Origin: CBDBEU01 sp965204565
GTDB lineage: Bacteria > Pseudomonadota > Alphaproteobacteria > Rhizobiales > TMED25
DNA: 64,000 nucleotides
Direction: 5' to 3'
NCBI GenBank assembly: GCA_965204565.1
Contig: CBDBEU010000003.1
Coordinates: 620,001-684,000, forward strand
Of this stretch, positions 9,807 through 19,132 are shown one piece after another. The notes beneath the pieces were generated by a model that worked only from the letters and a program-made list of their open reading frames with translations, searched no databases and was not told where the DNA came from. Position 1 is the stretch's first letter. Each line of letters begins with the position of its first letter. A program made the translations under genes and the position numbers.

Positions 9807-9944
9807 TCAGATCAGCGGATCGAGCACAAACGGATCGTCACTTGGCGGTGGCGCGTTGGCGGGCGCCTCAAGTGAATCTTTAACGCCGCACGCGCCGAGC
9901 GTGAGCATGATAACAATGATCAGGACTGCTGGAATCCGTGCCAT
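9807..9944 (-). CDS. small lipoprotein (LptM-like position)
   Basis: The 45-residue product starts MARIPAVL, has a hydrophobic signal peptide and a lipobox LGAC with the cysteine near residue 18, then a Pro/Asp-rich tail ending DDPFVLDPLI. Short lipoproteins in this argH-lysA position are annotated in relatives as LPS-translocon (LptM/YifL-type) lipoproteins. Here that is inferred from position and form only. The ATG at 9944 is preferred over an upstream in-frame start because it puts the signal peptide at the N-terminus. Confidence 0.8.
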   Translation of the reverse strand: MARIPAVLIIVIMLTLGACGVKDSLEAPANAPPPSDDPFVLDPLI

Positions 9945-9988
9945 TCGGGTCTCGCCTACCGGTTCAGGAAACGCCGGGTCCGTTCTTA

Positions 9989-11386
9989 TTATCTCTTGTC
10001 GGCTTCGGTTTCCAGTCTTGCGATCCATTCTTGTGCCCGCATGCGCACTTCTTCCGGTGCCGTGCCGCCGTGCGAGGTGCGGCTGGCAACCGCATTTTCC
10101 ACCGAGAGCACCGACTGAACCTGTTTGGTGATCTTGGGTTCGATCTGTTGCAGCGCCTCGATCGGAAGTTGATCAAGGCGGACGCCGCGCTCATCGGCAA
10201 GCGCAACAATGCGCCCGGTAATGTGATGGGCCTGGCGAAACGGCAGGCCAAGCGCCCGCACCAGCCAGTCGGCAAGATCGGTCGCTGTCGAAAAGCCCTG
10301 TGCGGCAGCGTCAAGCAACCTTGCTTTCTGCGGCTCCATGTCCGCGACCATGCCGGTCATCGCAGTGATCGACAGATCAAGAGTGTCCAGCGCATCGAAC
10401 ATCGCCTCCTTGTCCTCCTGCATGTCTTTGCCATAGGCCATGGGCAGGCCCTTGAGCACGGTCAGCAGAGTCACCAGCGAGCCGACGACGCGTCCGGACT
10501 TGGCGCGAACCAGTTCTGCCGCGTCTGGATTGCGTTTTTGCGGCATGATTGACGAGCCGGTGGTGAACCGGTCAGACAGGGCCACAAAGCCGAACTCCGC
10601 CGACGACCAGATGACGGTTTCCTCGGCCAGCCGCGATAGATGTATGGACGTGATCGCCGCTACAGCCAGCACTTCGAGTGCAAAATCACGCGCCGAAACC
10701 GCATCCAGCGCATTGCCCATCGGTTTTGAAAACCCGAGCGTTTCCGACGTCATCCCGCGATCAATCGGAAACGAGGTGCCAGCAAGCGCCGCCGCGCCCA
10801 GCGGACATTCGTTGAGCCGCGCGCGTACATCACCTAGCCGGCCGCGGTCGCGCGCCGCCATTTCGACATAGGCAAGCAGATGATGGCCGAACGTAATCGG
10901 CTGCGCCGTCTGCAAGTGCGTAAAGCCGGGCATGATGGTGCCCGCGTGCTCGAGCGCCTTGCTCGCGAGCGCGTTCTGATAGCGCTTGAGCGCCGCATCG
11001 ATGCCATCGACCGCCTCGCGCACGAACAATCTGAGATCGGTTGCCACCTGATCGTTGCGTGAGCGTGCCGTGTGCAGCCGTTCTGCCGCCTCACCGATGA
11101 TTTCGCTGAGCCGTGCCTCGACATTCATGTGAATGTCTTCCAACTCCGCCGAGGTTTCAAACGTGCCAACCTCGACCTCTCGCAGGATTGTGTCTAGACC
11201 TTGTGCGATCAGCCGGGCATCTTCAGCGCTGATGATGCCGGTTGCGGCAAGCATCGCTGCATGCGCCTTGGAGCCTTGAATGTCCTGGGGCGCGAGGCGC
11301 TTGTCGAAATTGATCGAGGCGTTGATGACCTGCATGATCGCGTCGGGTCCGGCTGAGAACCTGCCGCCCCACATTTCATTGCTCAT
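9989..11386 (-). CDS. argH: argininosuccinate lyase
   Basis: Cleaves argininosuccinate to arginine and fumarate, the last arginine step. The superfamily signature GSSIMPQKRNPD is complete, and the catalytic region with TARSRNDQVATDLRLF is present. The 465 residues match normal length. The ATG at 11386 begins MSNEMWGGRFS, the usual N-terminus. It is divergent from the thioredoxin-like gene, with only about 30 bp between the nearest starts. Confidence 0.96.
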   Translation of the reverse strand: MSNEMWGGRFSAGPDAIMQVINASINFDKRLAPQDIQGSKAHAAMLAATGIISAEDARLIAQGLDTILREVEVGTFETSAELEDIHMNVEARLSEIIGEAAERLHTARSRNDQVATDLRLFVREAVDGIDAALKRYQNALASKALEHAGTIMPGFTHLQTAQPITFGHHLLAYVEMAARDRGRLGDVRARLNECPLGAAALAGTSFPIDRGMTSETLGFSKPMGNALDAVSARDFALEVLAVAAITSIHLSRLAEETVIWSSAEFGFVALSDRFTTGSSIMPQKRNPDAAELVRAKSGRVVGSLVTLLTVLKGLPMAYGKDMQEDKEAMFDALDTLDLSITAMTGMVADMEPQKARLLDAAAQGFSTATDLADWLVRALGLPFRQAHHITGRIVALADERGVRLDQLPIEALQQIEPKITKQVQSVLSVENAVASRTSHGGTAPEEVRMRAQEWIARLETEADKR

Positions 11387-11415
11387 AGGTTCCTGTCGCT
11401 CTCCCGTGGGGACTG

Positions 11416-12057
11416 TTGTTAGTCGGGAGTTTGTCCTTGCCTAGATTGCCTGTCATCGTGGCGGTACTGATCGCCATAACCGCCATCTCGGCGCTAGCAG
11501 TAAGCGACGTATATGTGAATCAGGGGGGCAAACGCAATGTTTCTGGCCCGTCTGACCGCGTGGGCCAATCCTCCAAGCCGGTTGGTGACGGACCCCGGCT
11601 TGCCGCCTTTGTGCTGCATGAAAGCCCCAAACAGATCGCCGAAGCGCCCTTTCAAGCTGAAGACAGCAGCACCAGAATCCTTGCCGACTGGCAGGGCAAA
11701 TGGGTGCTGGTCAATCTGTGGGCGACATGGTGCGCGCCCTGCCGCCACGAGATGCCGGCGCTCGACCGCCTTCAGGCGCGCCTCGGCGGTGATGATTTCG
11801 AGGTTGTGACGATCAACGTCGACCGCGGCGGCTTCGACAAGCCGAAGACATTCTTTGAAGAAATCGGCATCAAGCATCTGACGCTCTATAATGAGAAAAC
11901 CTCTAGGATTTCAGCCAAATTCGGCGTTATCGGCATGCCGACAACTCTGCTGATTGATGCCGATGGCCGTGAAGTCGGCCGTTTGGCCGGACCGGCGGAG
12001 TGGGATTCCACTGCCGCAATCGACATGTTGACGCGCGTTGCCGGACTGGGCTCGTGA
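11416..12057 (+). CDS. TlpA-family thiol:disulfide reductase
   Basis: Membrane-anchored thioredoxin-fold protein with one N-terminal helix and a periplasmic domain. The active site is WATWCAPCR near residue 95, the cis-proline loop is GMPTTLL, and the 213-residue length fits. Such proteins reduce periplasmic disulfides, for example in cytochrome c or copper-centre maturation. No ATG exists at the N-terminus; TTG at 11416 and several further TTG/GTG codons to 11458 are possible, so the exact start is uncertain. It is divergent from argH, as in related genomes. Confidence 0.88.
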   Translation: MLVGSLSLPRLPVIVAVLIAITAISALAVSDVYVNQGGKRNVSGPSDRVGQSSKPVGDGPRLAAFVLHESPKQIAEAPFQAEDSSTRILADWQGKWVLVNLWATWCAPCRHEMPALDRLQARLGGDDFEVVTINVDRGGFDKPKTFFEEIGIKHLTLYNEKTSRISAKFGVIGMPTTLLIDADGREVGRLAGPAEWDSTAAIDMLTRVAGLGS

Positions 12058-12160
12058 GATTGTTGCCGATTCACTTAGATCAAATAACTTATGCCCTGAT
12101 GTCCACATGACCGCCCGCGCCGGCAACTTCGGCATTGGCCTGTTTTGCAGACTCGGCTGC

Positions 12161-12289
12161 CTATTCCAAAAGCCTGACCATCACTTGGTCCTGCTGATGC
12201 GCCTGCTTGGCCATTTCGGTAGTAATTGCCGCAGCTGTCTGCGCGCGCTGGGCCGCAACTGCGCTTGCGGTAAGACTGGCGATTTTCAT
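12161..12289 (-). CDS. small putative motility-type protein, interrupted by TAG
   Basis: The ATG at 12289 gives a 42-residue Ala/Gln-rich helical peptide starting MKIASLTASAVAAQ and ending VRLLE before a TAG at 12161-12163. The frame continues after the TAG with AAESAKQANAEVAGAG to a TAA at 12089, which would make 66 residues. Composition and length resemble the small YjfB-type putative motility proteins. The continuing Ala/Gln/Lys composition suggests the TAG is a recent mutation. The family call is weak. Confidence 0.4.
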   Translation of the reverse strand: MKIASLTASAVAAQRAQTAAAITTEMAKQAHQQDQVMVRLLE

Positions 12290-12374
12290 GGTGACGTGGC
12301 TCCCCCCGCTCCGCGCTCACTGTGGACCCGTCATGCTCAATGAAAGGTCAAGCAGGAGCCCGAAGCCTCCAGCC

Positions 12375-13228
12375 TCAGAAGAGCCGCGTATAGGCGTGCG
12401 CTACCACCTGCTGTGTCGGTTGCTGGCTGATATCGAGGGGCAGGATTTCCTGTAGCTGGAGAATTGATTTCTCCAGCTTCGCCACCCTGATCGTTTCTTT
12501 GGAATTGAGTTGCAGTTTCACGCTCGTATGATTGTTGATCAGCTCGGTCAGATCGTCATAGAGTTCTCGCTCGGAGTTTGACGGCGCTGAGACCGGGCGC
12601 GGCGGCGTTAGGCCGTCAATCAGAGCACTGACGCTTTGAAACGGAGAGCAGCGTCGGGCTTTCCGGATTAGCGTTGAGATTTCCCTCAATCGTCGCCTTG
12701 ACCCTCTCGAGCCGCTCCACCTGTGGCGAGCTTGCGTGGGTCGAGTTTTGGCTCCAGCAGGCTTTCCACCGCCTGTGCGAATTCGGCCAGCGTGTCATCG
12801 GCCGCAACATCGACCGCCGGCTTGCCGATGATCTCGTCGGCTTCGGCCAAAAGTTCGATGCGGTCATCAAGCTCATCGGTGCGCACCGTGCCGCCCGATG
12901 CCTTGCGCTCGATGTCGATCACGTCGGCCTGAATTTCCGAAAGTCGCTTGCTCTCGGCTGGGGTCAATTGCAGCTTGTAGCCGTGAATACGGTTGATTTC
13001 GCGCTTTTGCGCGATGATCGAAACCCAGGCGGTTTCCTGTTGCGGTGACGGGGGGGAGGGGGCGGATTGACCGTTGAAAAACACCGAGTCGACCCGTGCT
13101 GATCCGAAAACATCCGTCGCCTTGGCGTCGATTTCCATACCTGCGGTTCCTGCAAGATCGCTGTTGACGGACGTGGCAAAGCCGGTCCGGACCCCAATTT
13201 GGTCCCCGGTTGGGATAGCGCCAAGCAT
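12375..13228 (-). pseudogene. unrecognised protein of about 280 aa, frameshifted twice
   Basis: The ATG at 13228 begins MLGAIPTGDQIG. The first frame stays coding-like to about 12720 (helical, with KLQLTPAESKRLSEIQADV). The frame then shifts to VERLERVKATIEGNLNANPE, and again near 12640 to SERELYDDLTELINNH and TIRVAKLEKSILQLQEIL, ending at 12375. The product would be acidic and largely helical with no membrane segment. I do not recognise the family. The nearby small motility-like gene in the same direction hints at a flagellar or surface context, which is inference. Confidence 0.55.
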
Positions 13229-13303
13229 GGCGTGGACGTCTTTAAGGAATTGTTAAGCCAACCGCCGCGACAGGAGACCCGCGCAGCGGTTGCGCAAATC
13301 TCC

Positions 13304-14179
13304 TTAGCGGGTGGGCACCGGCTCATCGCCGCGATAATCGTAAAATCCGCGGCCGGTCTTGCGCCCCAGCCAGCCCGCCTCGACATATTTCACCAAAAGC
13401 GGGCAGGGCCGGTACTTGGAATCGGCAAGTCCCTCATAGAGCACCTGCATGATCGACAGGCAGGTATCCAGACCGATGAAGTCGGCCAGCTGCAGCGGGC
13501 CCATGGGATGGCGCGCGCCCAGCCGCATTGCTGCATCGATCGCCTCGACATTGCCGACGCCCTCATAGAGCGTATAGACCGCCTCGTTGATCATCGGCAG
13601 CAAGATGCGGTTGACCATGAAGGCCGGGAAATCCTCCGAAACCGCGACCGTCTTGTCGAGCGTTCCGACAAAGGTGCGCACCTGTTCGAAGGTTTCATCC
13701 TCGGTGGCGATGCCGCGCACCAGCTCGGCCAGCTCCATCACCGGCACCGGGTTCATGAAATGAATGCCCATGAAGCGCTCTGGCCGGTCGGTGGTCGCCG
13801 CCAGCCGGGTAATCGAGATCGAGGAGGTGTTGGTGCCAAGGATCGTGTCCGGTCCGAGCACCGGGCACAGATCTGCATATATCTGACGTTTGACAGTCTC
13901 GTCCTCGACCACCGACTCGATGATCAGATCGCTCGTTGCCAGGCCCTCAAAATCCGGCTCGGCGGTGATCAACCCGAGGGTGCGCTCGTGTTCAGCCTCG
14001 GTGATCTTTTTTGACGATACCTGGCGCGAAAGATTGCCGTTGATCGTTGCCAATGCCGCCTCAATGCGCTCGCGGCTGGTATCGTTGAGTTTGACCGCAT
14101 AGCCCGCCAATGCGCAGACATGGGCGATACCGTTGCCCATCTGTCCGGCACCAATAACTCCGATATTTTTGATTTCCAT
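13304..14179 (-). CDS. 3-hydroxybutyryl-CoA dehydrogenase
   Basis: NAD(P)-dependent oxidation/reduction between acetoacetyl-CoA and 3-hydroxybutyryl-CoA, a cytoplasmic reaction of butanoate and polyhydroxybutyrate metabolism. Rossmann motif GVIGAGQMGNG is at residues 7-17, the catalytic histidine is in GIHFMNPVP, and the C-terminal domain has MGPLQLADFIGLD. At 291 residues it is of normal length. It lies downstream of etfBA in the same direction after a 140 bp gap, the usual alphaproteobacterial order. Confidence 0.94.
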   Translation of the reverse strand: MEIKNIGVIGAGQMGNGIAHVCALAGYAVKLNDTSRERIEAALATINGNLSRQVSSKKITEAEHERTLGLITAEPDFEGLATSDLIIESVVEDETVKRQIYADLCPVLGPDTILGTNTSSISITRLAATTDRPERFMGIHFMNPVPVMELAELVRGIATEDETFEQVRTFVGTLDKTVAVSEDFPAFMVNRILLPMINEAVYTLYEGVGNVEAIDAAMRLGARHPMGPLQLADFIGLDTCLSIMQVLYEGLADSKYRPCPLLVKYVEAGWLGRKTGRGFYDYRGDEPVPTR

Positions 14180-14319
14180 GACCAGCTATCCCGGAAACAT
14201 CCATCTGGCGCGCCAGATGTCAGCATTTTCGATCCAATTCAGGCCATCGCCCAAGGCAACTTCGCTGCCAGCATAACGCTCATTGCCATGTCTGCGCGAG
14301 AAATTACCGATGCGTGTGC

Positions 14320-15261
14320 TCACGAGGCGGTCTTCGCGAGCTCTGCATCAAGCTCCGGCACCGCCTCGAACAGATTCGCCACCAGACCATAATCGGCGAT
14401 TTCAAAGATCGGCGCTTCCTCGTCCTTGTTTATAGCGACGATCACCTTGGAGTCCTTCATTCCGGCGAGATGCTGGATCGCACCGGAAATCCCGACCGCG
14501 ATATAAAGATCCGGCGCCACAACCTTTCCGGTCTGGCCAACCTGCAGCTCATTGGGCACAAAGCCCGCATCGACCGCCGCGCGGCTGGCGCCAACCGCGG
14601 CGCCGAGCTTGTCGGCGATTTTTTCCAGCATCTCGAAATTGTCGCCCGACTGCATACCGCGCCCGCCGGAAATGATGATTTTGGCAGATGTCAGATCCGG
14701 TCGCGCCGAATCGGAAAGGCGTTCTTCGACGAATGATGAGACACCCGGATCGTCGGCCTGATCGATCTCCTCGACTGCCGCACTTCCGCCTTTAACGGCG
14801 GCACTAAAGGTGGTTGTGCGCACGGTGATGACTTTCTTTGCCATATCGGCTTCGACCGTCTGGATCGCATTGCCGGCATAGACCGGCCGCTCGAAGATCT
14901 TGGCATCGACAACGGTGATGATTTCGGAAATCTGCGGTACGTCGAGAAGCGCCGCCACCCGCGGCATGACGTTCTTGCCCGTCGTCGTCGCCGGCGCCAG
15001 AACCGCGTCGTAATTGTCCATCAGCTTGACCACAAGCGCCGCCAGTGGCTCGGCCAGGCGATGCTCGTAGTGATCGGCTTCAGTCACCAGCACCTTCTCG
15101 ACACCGGCTATCTTGGCAGCCTCAGCGGCTACACCATCGCAGCCCTTGCCGGCGACCAGCACATGCACCGGCGATCCGACCTCGCCAGCCGCGGTCACCA
15201 CCTTGGCGGTGGCGTCCTTGAGCTCGGCATTGTCATGTTCTGCAACAACCAGCACCGCCAT
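14320..15261 (-). CDS. etfA: electron transfer flavoprotein, alpha subunit
   Basis: FAD-binding subunit of ETF, which carries electrons from acyl-CoA dehydrogenases to ETF:ubiquinone oxidoreductase. The C-terminal FAD domain shows GGRGMQSGDNF, VGQTGKVVAPDLYIA, GISGAIQHLAGM and INKDEEAPIFEIADYGLV. Its 313 residues match the family. The start codon abuts the etfB stop at 15261, giving translational coupling. Confidence 0.95.
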   Translation of the reverse strand: MAVLVVAEHDNAELKDATAKVVTAAGEVGSPVHVLVAGKGCDGVAAEAAKIAGVEKVLVTEADHYEHRLAEPLAALVVKLMDNYDAVLAPATTTGKNVMPRVAALLDVPQISEIITVVDAKIFERPVYAGNAIQTVEADMAKKVITVRTTTFSAAVKGGSAAVEEIDQADDPGVSSFVEERLSDSARPDLTSAKIIISGGRGMQSGDNFEMLEKIADKLGAAVGASRAAVDAGFVPNELQVGQTGKVVAPDLYIAVGISGAIQHLAGMKDSKVIVAINKDEEAPIFEIADYGLVANLFEAVPELDAELAKTAS

Positions 15262-16010
15262 CAGATCACTCCCGCTTCATTCTTGAGCTTGTCGACCAGC
15301 TCTTCAATCGATTCAACCTTGCGACCGCCCTGTCGTGCCGGCGGCTCGGTGGTCTTCAGCACCTTCAGCCTCGGCGTCATGTCGACACCGAAATCTTCCG
15401 GTGTTTTCTGATCGATTGGCTTTTTCTTGGCCTTCATGATGTTGGGCAGCGAGGCGTAGCGCGGCTCATTGAGCCTCAGATCGGTGGTCACGATCGCCGG
15501 CAGCTTGAGCACCACCGTCTGCAGTCCACCATCGATCTCGCGCGTCACCGTGAGATTGCCGCCATCGCGTACAATTTCCGAAGCGAAAGTGCCTTGTGGC
15601 CAGTCCAGTAGCGCCGCCAGCATCTGCCCGGTCTGGCTGCAATCGTCATCGATCGCCTGTTTGCCGAGAATGACCAGTTCGGGCGATTCTTCACTTGCGA
15701 TCGCTTTGAGGATCTTGGCCACCGCCAACGGCTCGGGTGAGTGCTCCGACACCACCAAAATCCCGCGATCGGCGCCCATCGCCAAGGCATGGCGCACCGT
15801 CTCCTGCGATTGCTGAGGCCCGATTGAAACCACAATGATTTCCTCGGCAATGCCGGTTTCCTTGAGCTGGATTGCTTCTTCAACCGCGATTTCGTCGAAA
15901 GGGTTCATCGACATTTTGACATTGGTGAGTTCCACGCCGCTGCCGTCGCCACGAACTCTGATCTTGACGTTGTAATCGACCACCCGCTTGACGGGAACGA
16001 GCACCTTCAT
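15261..16010 (-). CDS. etfB: electron transfer flavoprotein, beta subunit
   Basis: AMP-binding subunit of ETF. The ATG at 16010 begins MKVLVPVKRVVDYNVKIRV, the typical N-terminus. The ETF-beta signature region VTREIDGGLQTVVLKLPAIVT and the recognition loop LNEPRYASLPNIMKAKKKP are present. It is 249 residues long. An in-frame extension to 16076 lacks family similarity and was not used. It is the first gene of the etfB-etfA pair. Confidence 0.95.
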   Translation of the reverse strand: MKVLVPVKRVVDYNVKIRVRGDGSGVELTNVKMSMNPFDEIAVEEAIQLKETGIAEEIIVVSIGPQQSQETVRHALAMGADRGILVVSEHSPEPLAVAKILKAIASEESPELVILGKQAIDDDCSQTGQMLAALLDWPQGTFASEIVRDGGNLTVTREIDGGLQTVVLKLPAIVTTDLRLNEPRYASLPNIMKAKKKPIDQKTPEDFGVDMTPRLKVLKTTEPPARQGGRKVESIEELVDKLKNEAGVI

Positions 16011-16222
16011 TGGCGTGCCACCTCCGGAATTGCTTCGGCTGGCACTGTTGCACCATTTGATGCGTCTGGCTGGCACTGGCGGCCGGCACTGGGGATTTTG
16101 CGCACAGCTTCAGCTTTTTCTTAATCGTGCTGACAATGGCGCGGACGGTAATCGGGCTGGCGCGCCAGTGTCAATCTATCAATGTGCGGTGCAACAACAA
16201 GCGCCGGCAAAACCGGGTGACG

Positions 16223-16918
16223 CTAGTGTGCGACGCCACGGTCGAACAGCGGCACGCCGCGCCGTTTCATGAAAGGAGTTAACGCAAAACCGGCAATCAG
16301 GCCGCCAATATGCGCCCACCATGCAACCTCGTCGTCCGGTGTGGACAGTGCCACCGAGACAAGCTGCAGTGCGATCCAGAAGCCGATGGCGAAATAGGCC
16401 GGGATGTAGAGCGGCAGCCGCCACAACACCAGAACCCACAGATTGACCCTCGGGTGCAGCAGCAAATAGGCCGCAACCACGCCGGCGATTGCGCCCGATG
16501 CGCCGACCAGCGGCACCTGCGAGCCAGGCTCCATATGGGCATGCAGCGCGCCAGCCGTGGCACCGCACAACAGGAAGAAGGCAAGATAGGACAAATGCCC
16601 CATCGCATCTTCAATATTGTCGCCGAACACCCACAAAAACAGCATGTTGGACAAAAGATGCAGCCACCCGCCATGCATGAACACATAAGTGATCAGCGTC
16701 AGATCATCGGGAACCGCGATGAATTCATCGGGCAGCGCCATGATGTCGAAATAGGCTGCCGGGATCAGCGCGAAGGCGAATTGCTCTTGTTCTGCCGGTA
16801 GCACCAGCCCGCTCTGATAGATGACAAAAACGATCACCGCGATGGCGATCAGCGAAACATTGACGAATTCGAACGGGATGATATTGAGCGGGTTTGCATC
16901 TCTGAGCGGAACGAACAT
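16223..16918 (-). CDS. rhomboid-family intramembrane serine protease
   Basis: Multi-pass inner-membrane protein of 231 residues. The catalytic serine is in VGASGAIAGV and the catalytic histidine in AWWAHIGGLIAGF in the last helix. The WLHLLSNMLFLWVFGDN motif is also present. Rhomboids cut transmembrane substrates; the substrate here is unknown. It is on the same strand as the adenosyltransferase and etf genes, a common order in Hyphomicrobiales. Confidence 0.92.
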   Translation of the reverse strand: MFVPLRDANPLNIIPFEFVNVSLIAIAVIVFVIYQSGLVLPAEQEQFAFALIPAAYFDIMALPDEFIAVPDDLTLITYVFMHGGWLHLLSNMLFLWVFGDNIEDAMGHLSYLAFFLLCGATAGALHAHMEPGSQVPLVGASGAIAGVVAAYLLLHPRVNLWVLVLWRLPLYIPAYFAIGFWIALQLVSVALSTPDDEVAWWAHIGGLIAGFALTPFMKRRGVPLFDRGVAH

Positions 16919-16998
16919 GCGGCCTGTCTTTCGCGCTGAGCAAGGGAGCGAGAGTGGAAATCAATAGCACGGTTCTGTTTGCCTGGCTGGTGCCGTTT

Positions 16999-17014
16999 GC
17001 GGCCTTCTGGCCGC
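16999..17014 (-). terminator. possible stem-loop after the adenosyltransferase gene
   Basis: A 6-bp perfect stem (GCGGCC / GGCCGC) with a TTCT loop lies between the adenosyltransferase stop and the rhomboid start. There is no clear U-run, so it may be only a weak or rho-assisted terminator, or chance. Confidence 0.3.
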
Positions 17015-17045
17015 CCGGGAATAACCCGCTGGCGCCCCGAAAACC

Positions 17046-17651
17046 TCAGCGATTGTCGCCCGGCACCCACAGTACATCGCCGGCGCCACTGCGAGCATTT
17101 ACGTAACGGCTGGCAACGAACAGCAAATCCGACAGACGGTTGATATAACGTATTGCTTCTGCTCCAACCGGTTCGCCATCAAGCGCCGCCAGACTCACCA
17201 TCCGCCGTTCGGCGCGCCGCGCGATGGTGCGCGCCATATGCAATGCAGCTGCCGCTGGTGCGCCGCCCGGTAGTACGAAGGATTTGAGCGGTTCGAGGTC
17301 GGCATTGAGCCGGTCGATTTCGGTCTCCAACCGCGCCACCTGGTCGGCCGAAATCCTGAACGGCTCGAATTCCGGCTTTTCGCCACGGTCGGGCACGCAC
17401 AGATCGGCACCAAGATCGAACAAATCGTTCTGGATGCGCGCCAGAACCGCATCGAGGTCGACGAAATCGGGGCCGCCGGCGAATTCCGGCAAGCCGATGT
17501 GGTAGCGCACCACGCCGATGGCGGCATTGGCTTCATCGACCGTGCCATAGGCTTCCACGCGGGGCACATCCTTGGGCGCCCGCTCGCCTGATCCCAGTGC
17601 CGTCGTGCCGTCGTCACCGGTGCGGGTGTAGATCTTGTTCAACACGACCAT
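17046..17651 (-). CDS. PduO-type cob(I)yrinic acid a,c-diamide adenosyltransferase
   Basis: Transfers the adenosyl group of ATP to cob(I)alamin to make adenosylcobalamin. The ATP-binding N-terminus is IYTRTGDDGTTALGSGER, and the conserved RTIARRAERRMVSL and IRYINRLSDLLFVASRYVN segments follow. The 201 residues match the PduO family. It lies 43 bp downstream of the twin-TM gene, probably in the same operon. Confidence 0.94.
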   Translation of the reverse strand: MVVLNKIYTRTGDDGTTALGSGERAPKDVPRVEAYGTVDEANAAIGVVRYHIGLPEFAGGPDFVDLDAVLARIQNDLFDLGADLCVPDRGEKPEFEPFRISADQVARLETEIDRLNADLEPLKSFVLPGGAPAAAALHMARTIARRAERRMVSLAALDGEPVGAEAIRYINRLSDLLFVASRYVNARSGAGDVLWVPGDNR

Positions 17652-17694
17652 GACAAAGCCTCAATATTTGGCCGCCGCGCGCATCGCGGCCTGC

Positions 17695-17886
17695 TCATCC
17701 CCCGGAAAAATACACCGCCGCCATGATCACGATGATGGCGAGAAACTGCAAACTGACCCTCCAGCGCATCAGAAGCTGCGAGAGGTTGGGGTCTCCGCCG
17801 CGCATCATGTTGACCAGTCCAAGCACAAGCACGATGGCCACCACGCCGATGGCAATGGGAACCAGATTTTCAACAACAGAGCTCAT
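17695..17886 (-). CDS. twin transmembrane protein (HIG1-like)
   Basis: A 63-residue protein with two helices (IAIGVVAIVLVLGLVNMM and LQFLAIIVIMAAVYF) joined by a short polar loop with LLMRWRVSLQ, the form of HIG1-domain twin-TM proteins. The ATG at 17886 gives MSSVVENLVP. Its role is unknown; in eukaryotes HIG1 proteins act on respiratory complexes. Confidence 0.85.
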   Translation of the reverse strand: MSSVVENLVPIAIGVVAIVLVLGLVNMMRGGDPNLSQLLMRWRVSLQFLAIIVIMAAVYFSGG

Positions 17887-18022
17887 GCCTTCTAGATAGT
17901 CTCCCGCGCATGCAATTGCCACGGGAGTTTTACGCGCATCGGTCTTGCGATTGTCGCGCCGGTGCGGTCAAATTCGTGCGGACAGCAGCGGCCGCAAGGC
18001 CAGTAAGCAGGGAGCTTATTCA

Positions 18023-19132
18023 ATGGAAACACGTGCTGCGGTGGCAGTGAAGGCAGGCCAGACGCTGGAGATCACGACGGTCAATCTCGATGGGCCGCAG
18101 GCGGGCGAGGTCTTGGTCGAGATCAAGGCGACGGGGATTTGTCACACCGACGAATTCACCTTGTCAGGCGCCGATCCTGAAGGGCTGTTCCCGGCGATTC
18201 TGGGCCATGAGGGCGTTGGTGTAGTGGTTGAGGTCGGCGATGGCGTGACATCCGTGGCACCAGGCGATCACGTCATCCCGCTCTACACGCCCGAATGCCG
18301 CCAATGCGAATACTGCACCTCCGGCAAGACCAATCTCTGCCAGGCGATCCGCGTCACCCAGGGCCAGGGCTTGATGCCCGACGGCACCTCGCGCTTTTCC
18401 GCCGGCGGTGAGAAGCTGTTCCACTATATGGGCACGTCCACCTTCTCCAATTTCACCGTGCTGCCCGAAATCGCCGTTGCCAAGGTGCGCAAGGACGCAC
18501 CATTCGAGAAGATCTGCTACATCGGCTGCGGCGTCACCACCGGTCTTGGCGCGGTGATCAACACCGCCAAAGTCGAGCCCGGTGCCAATGTCGTGGTTTT
18601 CGGCCTTGGCGGTATCGGCCTTAATGTCATTCAAGGCGCCAAGCTCGTGGGGGCCGACATGATTGTCGGTGTCGATCTCAATCCCGAGCGTGAAGCCATT
18701 GCGCGCAAGTTCGGCATGACCCACTTCGTCAATCCCAAGATGATAGACGGCGATCTTGTCGGCCACCTGGTCGAGTTGACCAAGGGCGGCGCCGATTATT
18801 CCTTCGAATGCATCGGCAATGTCGAGGTCATGCGCGCCGCATTGGAATGCTGCCACAAGGGCTGGGGCGAAAGTGTCATCATCGGCGTCGCGCCGTCCGG
18901 CGCGGAAATTTCAACCCGTCCTTTCCAGCTTGTCACCGGCCGGGTCTGGCGCGGGACCGCCTTTGGCGGCGCCAAGGGGCGCACCGACGTGCCGCGTATT
19001 GTCGATTGGTACATGGACGGCAAGATCAACATTGACGATCTGATCACCCATGTGATGCCGCTCGAAAATATCAACGATGCGTTCGATCTGATGCATGCCG
19101 GCAAGTCGATCCGCTCGGTAGTGACATTCTAG
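18023..19132 (+). CDS. S-(hydroxymethyl)glutathione dehydrogenase / class III alcohol dehydrogenase
   Basis: Zinc- and NAD-dependent enzyme oxidising the glutathione adduct of formaldehyde. Catalytic zinc ligands lie in CHTDEFTLSG and GHEGVGVV, the structural zinc loop is CRQCEYCTSGKTNLC, and the NAD motif is GLGGIGL. At 369 residues it is full length. The ATG at 18023 has GGAG about 9 bases upstream. The TAG stop provides the TA target into which an IS630 inserted, so the coding sequence itself is intact. The symbol adhC or frmA would suit. Confidence 0.95.
   Translation: METRAAVAVKAGQTLEITTVNLDGPQAGEVLVEIKATGICHTDEFTLSGADPEGLFPAILGHEGVGVVVEVGDGVTSVAPGDHVIPLYTPECRQCEYCTSGKTNLCQAIRVTQGQGLMPDGTSRFSAGGEKLFHYMGTSTFSNFTVLPEIAVAKVRKDAPFEKICYIGCGVTTGLGAVINTAKVEPGANVVVFGLGGIGLNVIQGAKLVGADMIVGVDLNPEREAIARKFGMTHFVNPKMIDGDLVGHLVELTKGGADYSFECIGNVEVMRAALECCHKGWGESVIIGVAPSGAEISTRPFQLVTGRVWRGTAFGGAKGRTDVPRIVDWYMDGKINIDDLITHVMPLENINDAFDLMHAGKSIRSVVTF

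Noticed and set aside
8487..9875. 462-codon plus-strand ORF opposite lysA
   Set aside because: Antisense to lysA, whose catalytic motifs are complete; composition and His/Arg content are typical of a complementary-strand artefact.
16977..17046. Possible small plus-strand ORF MEINSTVLFAWLVPF
   Set aside because: Very short, overlaps the antisense end of the adenosyltransferase gene, and no family or clear ribosome site was seen.
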